Counted from the stretch's first letter, positions 8,677 to 17,542 are shown. The stretch is 32,883 bases of DNA from Coxiellaceae bacterium (GCA_029210045.1 JARGNX010000019.1:1-32883); one strand, 5' to 3'. Program-made: numbers and translations. The notes: generated by a model from the sequence alone, not told the origin.

Positions 8677-9615
8677 TTAATCTCCTAATCGTTGTTGCAA
8701 TTCCGGCAACACAGTAAATAAATCAGCCACCAAACCATAGTCAGCCACTTGAAAAATTGGCGCATCAGCATCGCTGTTAATCGCCACAATTACCTTACTA
8801 TCCTTCATTCCAGCCAAATGCTGAATCGCACCCGATATACCTATCGCTATATACAAATCCGGAGCAACAACTTGGCCAGTTTGACCCACTTGTAACTCAT
8901 TCGCTACTAAACCTGCATCAACAGCTGCGCGCGATGCTCCCATCGCCGCACCTAACTTATCAGCAATTTGTGCCAACACATCAAACGTTTGCTTATCTTT
9001 TAATCCACGACCACCTGAAATAACAATATTCGCATCACTCAATTCAGGGCGATCTGAATTCGACAACTGATCACTGAGCCATTCGGTTTTTAATTCAACA
9101 GCGGCAAATTCCACCGACTTAATGTCTGCAGCTGCTTGATCGCAACTAGCCTTATCAAAAGCACTCACACGCACGGTAATACATTTAATATTATCTAAAG
9201 ACTTTACCGTCGCAATCGCATTACCCGCATAAATTGGACGCTTAAAAGTATCCGCCGATTCAATCGCAATAATATCGGATACTTGGCCCACATCCAGTAA
9301 CGCTGCTGCACGTGGCAATGTATCTTTACCTAAACTACTTGTCGCCATCAATACATGACTGTATTGCTGCGCTTTCACGTGCTCCGCAATTAACGGCGCC
9401 AAGTTTTCCGCCAATTGATGCTGATAAACCGGATGGTCACAATGCCAAACAGCTGACACACCATTTATTGTGGCGCACTGTTCTGCTATTGCTGCCGATT
9501 GATCACCGGCTACTAATACATGGATATCATCCGCTAACGCTTTAGCTGCTGTAACGCAATTCAATGTACTGGGTTTTAACTCGCCATTATTATGCTCTGC
9601 AATCACTAATATCAT
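8677..9615 (-). CDS. etfA: electron transfer flavoprotein alpha subunit
   Basis: 312 residues. It is the FAD-carrying subunit of the soluble ETF heterodimer that passes electrons from acyl-CoA and other dehydrogenases to ETF-quinone oxidoreductase. The C-terminal FAD domain shows the family signature: SGGRGLKDK, then GAAMGASRAAVDAG, QVGQTGQVVAPDLYIA, GISGAIQHLAGM and INSDADAPIF. The start overlaps the etfB stop by four bases (ATGA), indicating translational coupling. The other ETF partner, ETF-QO, is encoded divergently just upstream of etfB. Confidence 0.97.
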   Translation of the reverse strand: MILVIAEHNNGELKPSTLNCVTAAKALADDIHVLVAGDQSAAIAEQCATINGVSAVWHCDHPVYQHQLAENLAPLIAEHVKAQQYSHVLMATSSLGKDTLPRAAALLDVGQVSDIIAIESADTFKRPIYAGNAIATVKSLDNIKCITVRVSAFDKASCDQAAADIKSVEFAAVELKTEWLSDQLSNSDRPELSDANIVISGGRGLKDKQTFDVLAQIADKLGAAMGASRAAVDAGLVANELQVGQTGQVVAPDLYIAIGISGAIQHLAGMKDSKVIVAINSDADAPIFQVADYGLVADLFTVLPELQQRLGD

Positions 9616-10364
9616 GACAAAACTCCTTCTACTTCCCGAAGTTTTTGTAGCAACTCATCCACATCCGCCACCTTTATTCCAGCCTTACGCTCAGATGGTC
9701 GCTCAACTTTTAATACTTCCACGTGCGGCTTTAAGTCGACATTTAAATCCGCCAATGCAACCGTTTCAATCGGTTTCGATTTTGATTTCATGATATTCGG
9801 CAGTGTCACATATCGCGGTTCATTTAAACGTAGATCAGCGCTGATCACTGCCGGCAATGCTAGCTTTAATGTTTGTAAACCACCATCGACTTCACGCACT
9901 ACCTCAACACTACCCGCTTCGACCTTCACTTCCGAAGCAAACGTCGCCTGTCCCCAGCCTGCTAATCCAGCTAACATTTGAGCTGTTTGGTTGCAATCGT
10001 CATCAATAGCCTGCTTGCCCATAATAACCATCTGTGGGGTTTCACGTGCCACGACGGAGTGTAAAATTTTGGCAATATGTAAAGGTTCGTGTTCATCGTC
10101 AGTATCGACACGTATGGCACGATCAACCCCCATCGCCAAGGCATGACGCAACACATCCTGGCACACACTCGAACCAATGGTCACCGCAACCACTTCAGAT
10201 ACCGCACCGCTTTCCTTTAGCTTTAAGGCTTCTTCTACAGCAATCTCATCAAACGGGTTAATCGACATCTTTACATTGTCAGTCACTACACCGGTTTGTT
10301 CACTGTTCACACGCACACGTACGTTGTAATCAACTACTCGTTTAACCGGTACCAATATGACCAT
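9612..10364 (-). CDS. etfB: electron transfer flavoprotein beta subunit
   Basis: 250 residues from the chosen start (MVILVPVKRVVDYN). The frame is open to a TTG at 10388, but AAAGGAT lies 10 nt upstream of ATG 10364, and family members start with a V/I-P-V-K-R strand, so the shorter form is preferred. Family features are visible: NPFDEIAVEEAL, the MGKQAIDDDCNQTAQMLAG nucleotide-binding segment and DLRLNEPRYVTLPNIMKS. It is first in the etfB-etfA-ald operon. Confidence 0.96.
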   Translation of the reverse strand: MVILVPVKRVVDYNVRVRVNSEQTGVVTDNVKMSINPFDEIAVEEALKLKESGAVSEVVAVTIGSSVCQDVLRHALAMGVDRAIRVDTDDEHEPLHIAKILHSVVARETPQMVIMGKQAIDDDCNQTAQMLAGLAGWGQATFASEVKVEAGSVEVVREVDGGLQTLKLALPAVISADLRLNEPRYVTLPNIMKSKSKPIETVALADLNVDLKPHVEVLKVERPSERKAGIKVADVDELLQKLREVEGVLS

Positions 10365-10541
10365 TTCATTTATATCCTTTAGCCTCAAAAATCCCGTGCA
10401 GTGTGACTTGAAAGCCCCTAAAAATCAATAGCACTCAGCAGCTGCAGATACTGGATAATGCTATCAAGGTGCATAGGGCGCATTGATAACAACCATATAG
10501 ATCGTTAGAATAAGGCAACTTCTTCTTCATAAGGACCCCTG

Positions 10542-12182
10542 ATGTCATCGCGTGAAAGCATGGATTTTGATGTATTAATTATTGGTGCAGGCCCAGCTGG
10601 CCTCTCAACCGCTATCCGATTAGCTCAGCTAAACAAAGAACACAATAAAGAACTTAGCATCGCTGTATTAGAAAAAGGTGCTGCTATAGGCTCTCACTTA
10701 TTATCCGGAGCGGTATTAGAACCGCGCGCGTTAGATGAACTAATCCCCGACTGGCAGCACGTCAACCCACCACCTTTTACTGAAGTCAGTAGCGATGAAT
10801 TTTATTACCTGAATGACAGCAAGCACTATCGCCTCCCCACTACTAAAGCATTAGATAACCGCTTTAACTTTATTATTAGCCTCGATAATTTTGCCAAATG
10901 GTTAGCTGAACGAGCTGAAGCCATGGGGGTATCTATTTTTCCAGGATTCGCCGCAGCCGAAGTCCTGTATAACGACACCAATAGCGAAGTAAAAGGTGTT
11001 ATCACCGGCGATATGGGGTTAGATAAGCACGGCAAACCTACCGATCGCTATCAAGCTGGTATCGAAATTCACGCTAAACAAACCATTTTTTCCGAGGGTT
11101 GCCGTGGAAGCTTAAGCCAAAAATTAATGCAACACTTTAACTTACGCGAACAGTGTGACCCACAAACCTATGGCATTGGTGTCAAAGAGTTATGGGAAGT
11201 TCCTGATGATCAATTTAAAAAAGGATCGGTAACTCATACCGTCGGCTGGCCATTAGATTCAAAGACCTACGGCGGTTCCTTTATGTATCACTTCGATGAA
11301 AATCGCGTGTCGATAGGCCTGGTGATCGGCTTGGATTACCGCAACCCAACACTGGATCCCTTCCAAGAGTTGCAGCGCATGAAGCTGCACCCACTATTTA
11401 AAAGTGTTTTAGAGGGCGGTAAATGCATAGGTTACGGTGCCCGCGCCCTCAACGAGGGTGGCTGGCAATCGCTCCCACAACTTACCTTCCCAGGGGGGTT
11501 ATTGGTTGGCTGCGCCGCGGGCTTTATGAATGTCGTAAAAATCAAAGGCAATCACACAGCAATGAAATCAGGCATGCTAGCCGCCGAAGCCGTGTTTCAG
11601 CACCTCAATCAAGTCACGCAAATTCGTAATGAAGCAGAGCAATACACAACGATGGTTCAAGAATCATGGATCGATGATGAATTATATAAAGCGCGCAACG
11701 TACGGCCCGCTTTCCACAAAGGTACTTGGTATGGTCTGGTGTATTCTGCAATTGACCAACTAATCCTGCGCGGTAATGCCCCGTGGACCTTTAGAAACCA
11801 TGCGGATTATTTATCACTTAAACCCATCGATCAGGTGAAAAAAATTGAATACCCCAAACCGGATGGTAAACTGACTTTTAGTAAACCCAATCAACTGTTT
11901 CTATCAGGCACTAACCATAACCACGATCAAAAAAGCCACCTAAAGATCAAAGACCCTGAGATTGAACAAACGGTTAATATCGGAAAATACGGCTCACCCG
12001 AGTCTTATTATTGCCCAGCTGGCGTGTATGAAATCATTGACGATGACCAAGGCAATAAGAAATTACATATCAATTTTCAAAATTGCCTACATTGCAAAAC
12101 CTGCGACATCAAAGACCCCACACAAAATATCGAGTGGGTCGCACCTGAGGGGGGAGATGGGCCAAATTACCAAGATATGTAA
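10542..12182 (+). CDS. electron transfer flavoprotein-ubiquinone oxidoreductase
   Basis: 546 residues, normal length. This membrane-associated flavo-iron-sulfur enzyme takes electrons from reduced ETF and delivers them to the quinone pool. The N-terminal FAD motif GAGPAG is at 15-20. The mid-part has the quinone and FAD region (GVKELWEVPDDQ, GGSFMYH, GLDYRNP, GGLLVGCAAGFMNVVKIKG). The single 4Fe-4S cluster ligands are Cys491, Cys515, Cys518 and Cys521 (CLHCKTC). ATG follows AAGGA. It is divergent from etfB, and a shared intergenic region of about 175 bp probably carries both promoters. Confidence 0.97.
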   Translation: MSSRESMDFDVLIIGAGPAGLSTAIRLAQLNKEHNKELSIAVLEKGAAIGSHLLSGAVLEPRALDELIPDWQHVNPPPFTEVSSDEFYYLNDSKHYRLPTTKALDNRFNFIISLDNFAKWLAERAEAMGVSIFPGFAAAEVLYNDTNSEVKGVITGDMGLDKHGKPTDRYQAGIEIHAKQTIFSEGCRGSLSQKLMQHFNLREQCDPQTYGIGVKELWEVPDDQFKKGSVTHTVGWPLDSKTYGGSFMYHFDENRVSIGLVIGLDYRNPTLDPFQELQRMKLHPLFKSVLEGGKCIGYGARALNEGGWQSLPQLTFPGGLLVGCAAGFMNVVKIKGNHTAMKSGMLAAEAVFQHLNQVTQIRNEAEQYTTMVQESWIDDELYKARNVRPAFHKGTWYGLVYSAIDQLILRGNAPWTFRNHADYLSLKPIDQVKKIEYPKPDGKLTFSKPNQLFLSGTNHNHDQKSHLKIKDPEIEQTVNIGKYGSPESYYCPAGVYEIIDDDQGNKKLHINFQNCLHCKTCDIKDPTQNIEWVAPEGGDGPNYQDM

Positions 12183-12280
12183 ATTTTTAATATTACTTAT
12201 ACTTAAAAATATATCACTCATTCCTTTTTATTATATATATCCATGAGATTAGAACACTTAAGAATACCATAATATTAGTA

Positions 12281-12317
12281 CAGTAGAATTATAACCAGTA
12301 TCCTAATCATTCTACTG
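12281..12317 (+). promoter_or_regulatory. inverted repeat in the leader of the ankyrin gene
   Basis: CAGTAGAAT (12281-12289) and ATTCTACTG (12309-12317) form a perfect 9-bp stem. An alternative stem, ACCAGT (12294-12299) with ACTGGT (12314-12319), shares the right arm, so the two are mutually exclusive. The right arms abut the weak ribosome site GGTGAAG just before ATG 12328. Control of translation start is possible but is inference. Confidence 0.4.
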
Positions 12318-12327
12318 GTGAAGCATC

Positions 12328-14655
12328 ATGAGCAGACCAACCACACCGAGAGGTGTTAAAGAAGAAAAAATAGACCCAGACATAGACATACCTCCCATGC
12401 CGCCCGCCTATTTTTTTAAAAGCGTAAGAATCGACACCCAACGCAATAATTGGACTGCGTTTATTAAAGCCATCACCAAGTCATGCGTTAATAATCGAAA
12501 AGGTCCAGCATTACGAAAACCTAGAGCTTTTATTGGTGACCTCATGACGGCGGGACAAAGACCAAATAAATACACCATCAAACTATTTAATAACAGCAGT
12601 CATGAAGCCGTTCCTATAATTACACGCAGCTTCCCCAGCAAAGTGAAAAGAGGTCACTCCAAACCTCAATCTTTAACCTATTGCAAACCAGGGACATTTG
12701 AACCCCCCATCTATGGCACTGAGAATTCAACCCCCATACATGTCGGCGTTATGCTTAAGCCTAGCGACGTACTGGTTAACAGAATACTCAAATATGATCT
12801 GTCAACGTACCATCGCCCTTTTGAACACCAGACGCAAGAAGAGGCAGAAGCATTCAAAAAACACATTCAACATCTGTTATTTGACAGTCACGAAGACCTT
12901 GTAGATAAAACCTCTGACACCGAACGAAATGAAACACTTGCTCGCGTTAAGTCCTGCTCCTGCGATTTGGCAATTTTCAAAGATAATTTACCATCACGCA
13001 TCATGGCAGCACATTTAGCAAATGTATACAGGTCTCGGCTTCGCCAAGTCGAGCGTGAAGAGGGATTACGACCCAATAGCTTACCCGACCCTACAATTAT
13101 ATTTTACTTACCTAAAAGCGGCAGTGATAAGCATTTCACAGAATATACACCTGCCGACCAAGAAGCAGATCGACGGCTACCATCTTATGAAGCCACTGCG
13201 AAAAAGTTAAGTGACGACCATTTATTCCCTCAGATACCCGTTGATTATATTAAGCAATATGCAAGCACCGAATTACACTTAGCTGCAGCAAGGGGTGATA
13301 CACAACGCGTTGCTGAATTAACCACTCCAGAAGCTAGTAGAATGAATTACATTAATAGTACCGATTGGTTAGGGCGAACTGCCCTGCATTACGCCATGGA
13401 AAATGGGCATATCGATACAACCTTAACTTTACTAAACCACCCAAACATACAAGTCCTGCCAGACCACAACGATGATTGCTACATTTTATCAGCACTCAAA
13501 AATGGGGCACTTGATGAGGTTACAACATTTTTATCTAAGCACCCTCACGCTTATGAAAAGCTTAATTATCGACAATTTACAAATATATTAAGTTATTGCT
13601 CACTAAAAATGTATAACCAATTATTTACTGACGCTCTTGTCAAATTTCAGTCGCGATTCACTGTAATAGACAAAGCAGAGATCCTGCTCGAAGCAGCGCT
13701 AACAACTGACAACGACGTAGTAGCAGAAGCACTCATACCATATGTGATAAATGTGGATCATAAGCCATCGCCAAGAAAAATAGACTATATGATACATAAC
13801 GCAATCAAGTCGGGGAAAGTCGAAGTGCTGGCGACTATTGTTACCACCACAGAAAAGGATTTACAAAAAGATAATTTCTCCTACTTACATCTTGCCACAT
13901 CACCCGCACCATCCGCACCAATGATAAAGTACCTGCTAGACCAAGGTGTTGGTTCATCAGGAGTCGCACAAAGTCGATTTGATGAATATATCACCCAATG
14001 CTTAGAACATAAAAATGAAGCGTGTGCGCAGCTACTTATAGATTATGCAATAACACATAGCATCAAGATTCAATCAAGGCACTATCACCCCACTTTAAAT
14101 CTAGCAGCTCAGTTAAAATACACTGATGTAGCATTAAAACTACTGAATTATGGGGTAAATCAAGACCAAGTTTCATCAGAGAATGACTCCAAACAAACCC
14201 CACTTCATTATGCTGTAAAATACAAAGACCACAAGCTAGCACTTGCACTCATTGACAAAGGCGCCTCGGTAGATAAAAAAAATACCGTTGGGAATACACC
14301 CTTTTGTTTGGCAATACAAAATAATGACCTTGAAATGGCACAAACGCTTTTAAATAATGGTGCTGGCATCAATATAAAGCCTAAGCATGGATTGCCACCT
14401 TTATTTACAGCGATAATGCGCCGCAAAATACCAACAGTTAATTTCCTACTTGATAATGACATCGACACAAGAATAGTCAATCACAAAAATGAGAACGCAT
14501 TGCAATATATTGACAGGAAAGTAGAAGAGCTTGCACGCCTACCGGAAGAAGACAAAGATCCACAGGAAGCTAACGACCTACAATGTATGCATAAGATCAT
14601 CCGAACTAAAATGGATGAACAGCAAGACTCCACACCATCGTGCACTATATGTTAG
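12328..14655 (+). CDS. ankyrin-repeat protein with C-terminal CaaX-like motif
   Basis: 775 residues. Residues 1-310 match nothing I recognise. Ankyrin repeats are clear at about 313-345 (TELHLAAARGD), 347-378 (GRTALHYAMENGH), and again at about 590-720 (QTPLHYAVKYKDH, NTPFCLAIQNNDLEMAQ, LPPLFTAIMRRKI), with more degenerate copies between. A charged helix (VEELARLPEEDKD) precedes the last residues, SCTIC. The final tetrapeptide CTIC fits the CaaX box used by eukaryotic prenyltransferases, as known for the Legionella ankyrin effector AnkB, which ends in CLVC. No signal peptide or membrane helix is seen, as expected of a type IV effector. The ribosome site is weak and partly within a leader hairpin. 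An effector role is inference; the ankyrin assignment is solid. Confidence 0.93.
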   Translation: MSRPTTPRGVKEEKIDPDIDIPPMPPAYFFKSVRIDTQRNNWTAFIKAITKSCVNNRKGPALRKPRAFIGDLMTAGQRPNKYTIKLFNNSSHEAVPIITRSFPSKVKRGHSKPQSLTYCKPGTFEPPIYGTENSTPIHVGVMLKPSDVLVNRILKYDLSTYHRPFEHQTQEEAEAFKKHIQHLLFDSHEDLVDKTSDTERNETLARVKSCSCDLAIFKDNLPSRIMAAHLANVYRSRLRQVEREEGLRPNSLPDPTIIFYLPKSGSDKHFTEYTPADQEADRRLPSYEATAKKLSDDHLFPQIPVDYIKQYASTELHLAAARGDTQRVAELTTPEASRMNYINSTDWLGRTALHYAMENGHIDTTLTLLNHPNIQVLPDHNDDCYILSALKNGALDEVTTFLSKHPHAYEKLNYRQFTNILSYCSLKMYNQLFTDALVKFQSRFTVIDKAEILLEAALTTDNDVVAEALIPYVINVDHKPSPRKIDYMIHNAIKSGKVEVLATIVTTTEKDLQKDNFSYLHLATSPAPSAPMIKYLLDQGVGSSGVAQSRFDEYITQCLEHKNEACAQLLIDYAITHSIKIQSRHYHPTLNLAAQLKYTDVALKLLNYGVNQDQVSSENDSKQTPLHYAVKYKDHKLALALIDKGASVDKKNTVGNTPFCLAIQNNDLEMAQTLLNNGAGINIKPKHGLPPLFTAIMRRKIPTVNFLLDNDIDTRIVNHKNENALQYIDRKVEELARLPEEDKDPQEANDLQCMHKIIRTKMDEQQDSTPSCTIC

Positions 14656-14673
14656 GGTTAAATGAGCTCATAC

Positions 14674-15018
14674 TCATTGCTGATGGATTTCATCAACCTT
14701 AGCAGCACAGATGAAATCATTTTCTGAAAGCCCATTAATCGCATGCGTCGAGTAACGCACTAAACAATGACCATAACCGACTTCTAAATCCGGATGGTGA
14801 TCTTCTTTATGCGCCATCCAAGCAATCGCATTAACAAATGCCATGGTGTGGTAATAGTTTTCAAACTTATAATCACACTGAATCTCAGTAAAATCATCAT
14901 TGACCTGCCAATCAGCACTCAAGTCTTGCATAAATGTTTTTACTTGTTCCGGTGTCGATGGATCAACCCCACCCTCACATGGCACACATTTTTTATTGGT
15001 TAGACCACATACGCTCAT
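14674..15018 (-). CDS. phhB: pterin-4a-carbinolamine dehydratase
   Basis: 114 residues. It dehydrates 4a-hydroxytetrahydropterin formed by phenylalanine hydroxylase, recycling the cofactor. The family signature is present: His74-His75-Pro76 in HKEDHHPD, His92 in YSTHAINGL and Asp101 in ENDF. An N-terminal Cys pair (KCVPCEGG, C11/C14) is typical of the bacterial members. It lies downstream of phhA on the same strand, separated by about 220 bp that contain two palindromic repeats, so co-transcription is likely but interrupted by structure. Confidence 0.95.
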   Translation of the reverse strand: MSVCGLTNKKCVPCEGGVDPSTPEQVKTFMQDLSADWQVNDDFTEIQCDYKFENYYHTMAFVNAIAWMAHKEDHHPDLEVGYGHCLVRYSTHAINGLSENDFICAAKVDEIHQQ

Positions 15019-15064
15019 TATTTAACTCCTTATTTTTCATCGGCTGTCACACCGAACCTTACTT

Positions 15065-15120
15065 TGTCATTCCTGGCTTGACCAGGAATCCATGGATCCC
15101 GGATCAAGTCCGGGATGACA
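15065..15120. repeat. dispersed palindromic element, family A
   Basis: It starts TGTCATTCCTGG and ends GTCCGGGATGACA, with an inner CCTGG / CCAGG hairpin and GGATCCCGGATCAAGTCC. It lies directly beside a family B element, between phhA and phhB. Confidence 0.85.
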
Positions 15121-15126
15121 AACTTT

Positions 15127-15233
15127 CGTCATTGCGAACCACGCAGTGGTGAAGCAATCTCACGACAGGAGCTTAGATTGCCAGCCTGCCCCGGGGGGCC
15201 AGATTGCTTCGTCGTAAACTCCTCGCAATGACA
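15127..15233. repeat. dispersed palindromic element, family B (long form)
   Basis: Outer GTCATTGCGA and TCGCAATGAC arms enclose about 85 bp. The right part (GATTGCTTCGTCGTAAACTCC) is shared with the 67-bp copy at 7453-7519. The centre carries an extra segment with a GC-rich core (CCCCGGGGGG), so this copy is an extended variant. Confidence 0.8.
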
Positions 15234-15237
15234 GGAT

Positions 15238-16062
15238 TCAACAAACCCTTATATGCATGGTTGCAACACTCTCATCCACTTCAAATAACGGCGCATGCTC
15301 GCCCAACTCATGCGCTTTCTTAATCAACGCTGCTGGATCACCATTTATGATGTCATACAGCTGTTTAAAACTCTCAATATAAAAATAAACCGGCTGCAAT
15401 ATATCAATACGAAATGGTGTGCGAAGTGCTTCAGTACCATCGCCCAGAGGCTCTCGCTTTGCGATATCACTGTCTACCGCATATTGCGTTTCCGAAAACG
15501 ATGACAAAATCCCACCGCCATAATTTCGTATACCTTTAGCGGTTTTAATCAAACCAAATTCGACTGTAAACCAATACAAACGTTGCATCATCATGCGATC
15601 AGATTCATTCATTTGTAATGTAATCTCACCATACTTTTGTGCAAAGTCTGCAAACGCTTGATTAGTTAATAACGGACAATGGCCAAATAATTCATGAAAA
15701 ATATCCGGCTCTTCTACATAATCCAACTCTTCTGGAATACGAATAAATGATGCCGCTGGGAATCGCTTACTAGCCAATAATTCAAAAAATCGATCCAGAG
15801 GTATTAACGCCGGCACCGGTTCAACACCCCAACCGGTTTCAGCCAGTAAACGCTGACTAATCTCTGGCAATTGCGGAACGCATTCGCCAGTAATGCCGAG
15901 CTTAGACAGCCCTTGAATGTATTCATCACACGCGTAATTGTCGATAATGCCCATCATGCGAGTATATAACGTGGACCAGGTTTGGTTTTCCTGTTCACTA
16001 TAATCAATATAACCCTTATCATCAGGGGTTTTTGCCGTGTATTTGCTGTTAAATTTTTCCAT
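15238..16062 (-). CDS. phhA: phenylalanine 4-monooxygenase
   Basis: 274 residues, the usual bacterial single-domain length. It hydroxylates phenylalanine to tyrosine using tetrahydropterin, O2 and a non-haem iron. The iron triad is seen as His123 and His128 (PDIFHELFGHCP) and Glu168 (WFTVEFG). The ATG is preceded by GAGGTAGGA on the minus strand. Together with phhB it makes a functional phenylalanine-to-tyrosine route, useful to a bacterium scavenging host phenylalanine. It is divergent from ung. Confidence 0.97.
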   Translation of the reverse strand: MEKFNSKYTAKTPDDKGYIDYSEQENQTWSTLYTRMMGIIDNYACDEYIQGLSKLGITGECVPQLPEISQRLLAETGWGVEPVPALIPLDRFFELLASKRFPAASFIRIPEELDYVEEPDIFHELFGHCPLLTNQAFADFAQKYGEITLQMNESDRMMMQRLYWFTVEFGLIKTAKGIRNYGGGILSSFSETQYAVDSDIAKREPLGDGTEALRTPFRIDILQPVYFYIESFKQLYDIINGDPAALIKKAHELGEHAPLFEVDESVATMHIRVC

Positions 16063-16142
16063 TCCTACCTCGCACTTTTTACCGCCGACAGTATATCATG
16101 ACTGTGATAGAATGCCTGCACAAGAATGAATAGGATCGACAA

Positions 16143-16820
16143 ATGACGAAAACAGCAGCGGCCACCTGGGATTCAGTATTAACCGAACAAAAACAGCAGC
16201 CCTATTTCAAAGCAATTCTTGATCAGCTGGACCAAGCCTATGATGAAGGCAAAACTGTCTACCCTGACCAAGCCGATATCTTTAATGCCTTTAATTTAAC
16301 ACCATATGAAGATATAAAAGTCGTCATTATTGGCCAAGATCCCTATCACGGCCCTCATCAAGCGCATGGTTTATGTTTCTCAGTTAAAAAAGGCGTGGCA
16401 GTACCACCATCACTGAAAAATATATATAAAGAATTACATGCAGACACTGGCTTTATTATTCCATCACATGGCAACCTGGAAGACTGGGCCAAACAAGGCG
16501 TATTATTGCTCAACTCCACATTAACAGTTGAAGCAGGTAAACCACAATCACACGCCAAATTTGGCTGGCAAACGTTTACTGATAATGTGATCAAATTACT
16601 TAACGATCACCCCGAGCCATTGGTATTCCTGTTGTGGGGCGCCTCTGCACAACGCAAAGGACAAGTCATCGACACAAGCCGTCATCATGTACTGCAGTCT
16701 GTTCACCCTTCACCACTGTCAGCGCATCGCGGTTTTTTAGGCTGTAAACACTTTTCAAAAACCAATGAGATATTACGCTCGATTGGGCACGAACCGATTA
16801 ACTGGCAGCTATCTGATTAA
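16143..16820 (+). CDS. ung: uracil-DNA glycosylase
   Basis: 225 residues. It removes uracil from DNA to start base-excision repair. The catalytic water-activating loop is GQDPYHG with Asp66, and the minor-groove intercalation loop is [11 protein letters not shown] with His188. A conserved [10 protein letters not shown] segment lies at 121-130. ATG 16143 is the first plausible start after the divergent phhA. Family length and motifs are complete. Confidence 0.98.
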   Translation: MTKTAAATWDSVLTEQKQQPYFKAILDQLDQAYDEGKTVYPDQADIFNAFNLTPYEDIKVVIIGQDPYHGPHQAHGLCFSVKKGVAVPPSLKNIYKELHADTGFIIPSHGNLEDWAKQGVLLLNSTLTVEAGKPQSHAKFGWQTFTDNVIKLLNDHPEPLVFLLWGASAQRKGQVIDTSRHHVLQSVHPSPLSAHRGFLGCKHFSKTNEILRSIGHEPINWQLSD

Positions 16821-16916
16821 AGTGGTTTATTTAACAAAGGCTGCATTTACAAGCTGAATTCAGGCTTCATTTACTGGCGAAATAACTATACTTTACAACC
16901 TTAGAAAATATCATCA

Positions 16917-17111
16917 GTGAGGGATGCCGCCATAAAAATAAAACGACTAATTGCCACAGCATGCTTTGCTGCAGCAACATTGCTGATTAGCACCATCGCT
17001 CAAGCGTTATCAAAATACTCAAATGCAACCTATGTGAATGAGTCTATAAAAGGTTTTCCTGGAAAATTTAGTCTCTCCAACCAATGCACAAAAGACACCA
17101 TACCCTACTAG
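16917..17111 (+). CDS. short putative secreted protein, possibly truncated
   Basis: 64 residues from a GTG start. The N-terminus looks like a Sec signal peptide: basic start (KIKRL), hydrophobic core (CFAAATLLISTIAQA), then SKYSNATY. It stops at TAG 17109. Reading the same frame past the TAG gives 37 more residues up to TGA 17223 with cysteines at protein-like spacing (EGCKWRVHNRLTCSR), so the stop could be a nonsense mutation. No good ribosome site is visible before GTG. It is either a small secreted protein or the 5' part of a decaying gene; I do not recognise it. Confidence 0.3.
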   Translation: MRDAAIKIKRLIATACFAAATLLISTIAQALSKYSNATYVNESIKGFPGKFSLSNQCTKDTIPY

Positions 17112-17259
17112 TCCAAAAGTTATGGGACACTCTCACAAGATACCGTGGAAGGTTGCAAGTGGCGTGTACATAATAGACTCACCTGCAGTAGATTTAACAT
17201 GCATTCCACCGCAAGCAACACTTGAGAGGTGGAGGGTACTATCAAATCGAATACATATC

Positions 17260-17289
17260 CTGGGCTTTAAATTAAGATTTATAGCCCAG
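17260..17289. terminator. perfect-ended hairpin, possible terminator
   Basis: CTGGGCT (17260-17266) pairs with AGCCCAG (17283-17289), and the inner TAAAT / ATTTA extends the stem. No T-run follows on either strand, so termination is uncertain. It lies between the broken secreted-protein region and the tRNA gene. Confidence 0.35.
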
Positions 17290-17321
17290 AACGAAGGTGC
17301 TTAGATTTCGCTGAACACGAC

Positions 17322-17351
17322 ATGGATCCCGGCTCGTGGGCAGGGATGACA
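17322..17351. repeat. partial family A palindromic element
   Basis: ATGGATCCCGG and CAGGGATGACA flank a short GC-rich middle. It is a shortened and diverged copy, next to the 3' end of the tRNA gene. Confidence 0.65.
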
Positions 17352-17357
17352 AAGGAG

Positions 17358-17441
17358 TGCCGAGAAGAGGACTTGAACCTCCACGGGGTTGCCCCCACTA
17401 GCACCTGAAGCTAGCGCGTCTACCAATTCCGCCACCTCGGC
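17358..17441 (-). tRNA. tRNA-Leu (anticodon CAG)
   Basis: Read on the minus strand, it starts GCCGAGGTGGCGGAATTGG and ends TCTCGGC plus A. The acceptor stem is 7 bp (last pair G-U), and the D-loop has GGTAGACGC. The anticodon loop TTCAGGT sits in a CTAGC / GCTAG stem, giving anticodon CAG. A long variable arm (TGGGGGCAACCCCG) and the T-loop GGTTCAAGTCC are typical of a class II leucine tRNA. The 3' CCA is not encoded (the genome reads CTC). Confidence 0.96.
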
Positions 17442-17464
17442 ATGAGGTTGAAAAGTTAGCCGCG

Positions 17465-17492
17465 AGTATAACAAAAGAGCTGATAAACACAA
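17465..17492 (-). promoter_or_regulatory. sigma70-like promoter of tRNA-Leu
   Basis: On the minus strand: TTGTGT, 16 nt, TATACT, ending about 23 bp before the tRNA 5' end. It lies back to back with the bufferin operon promoter. Confidence 0.6.
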
Positions 17493-17513
17493 GCACACAA
17501 CTCTCTGATCAGT

Positions 17514-17542
17514 TTGACAATATTGCCATTAGTACATATGCT
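17514..17542 (+). promoter_or_regulatory. sigma70-like promoter of the DoxX / bufferin operon
   Basis: A perfect TTGACA -35 box (17514-17519), 17-nt spacer and TATGCT -10 box (17537-17542). Predicted transcription would begin near 17549, upstream of ATG 17576 and after the alternative TTG 17546, which supports the ATG start. Confidence 0.65.
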
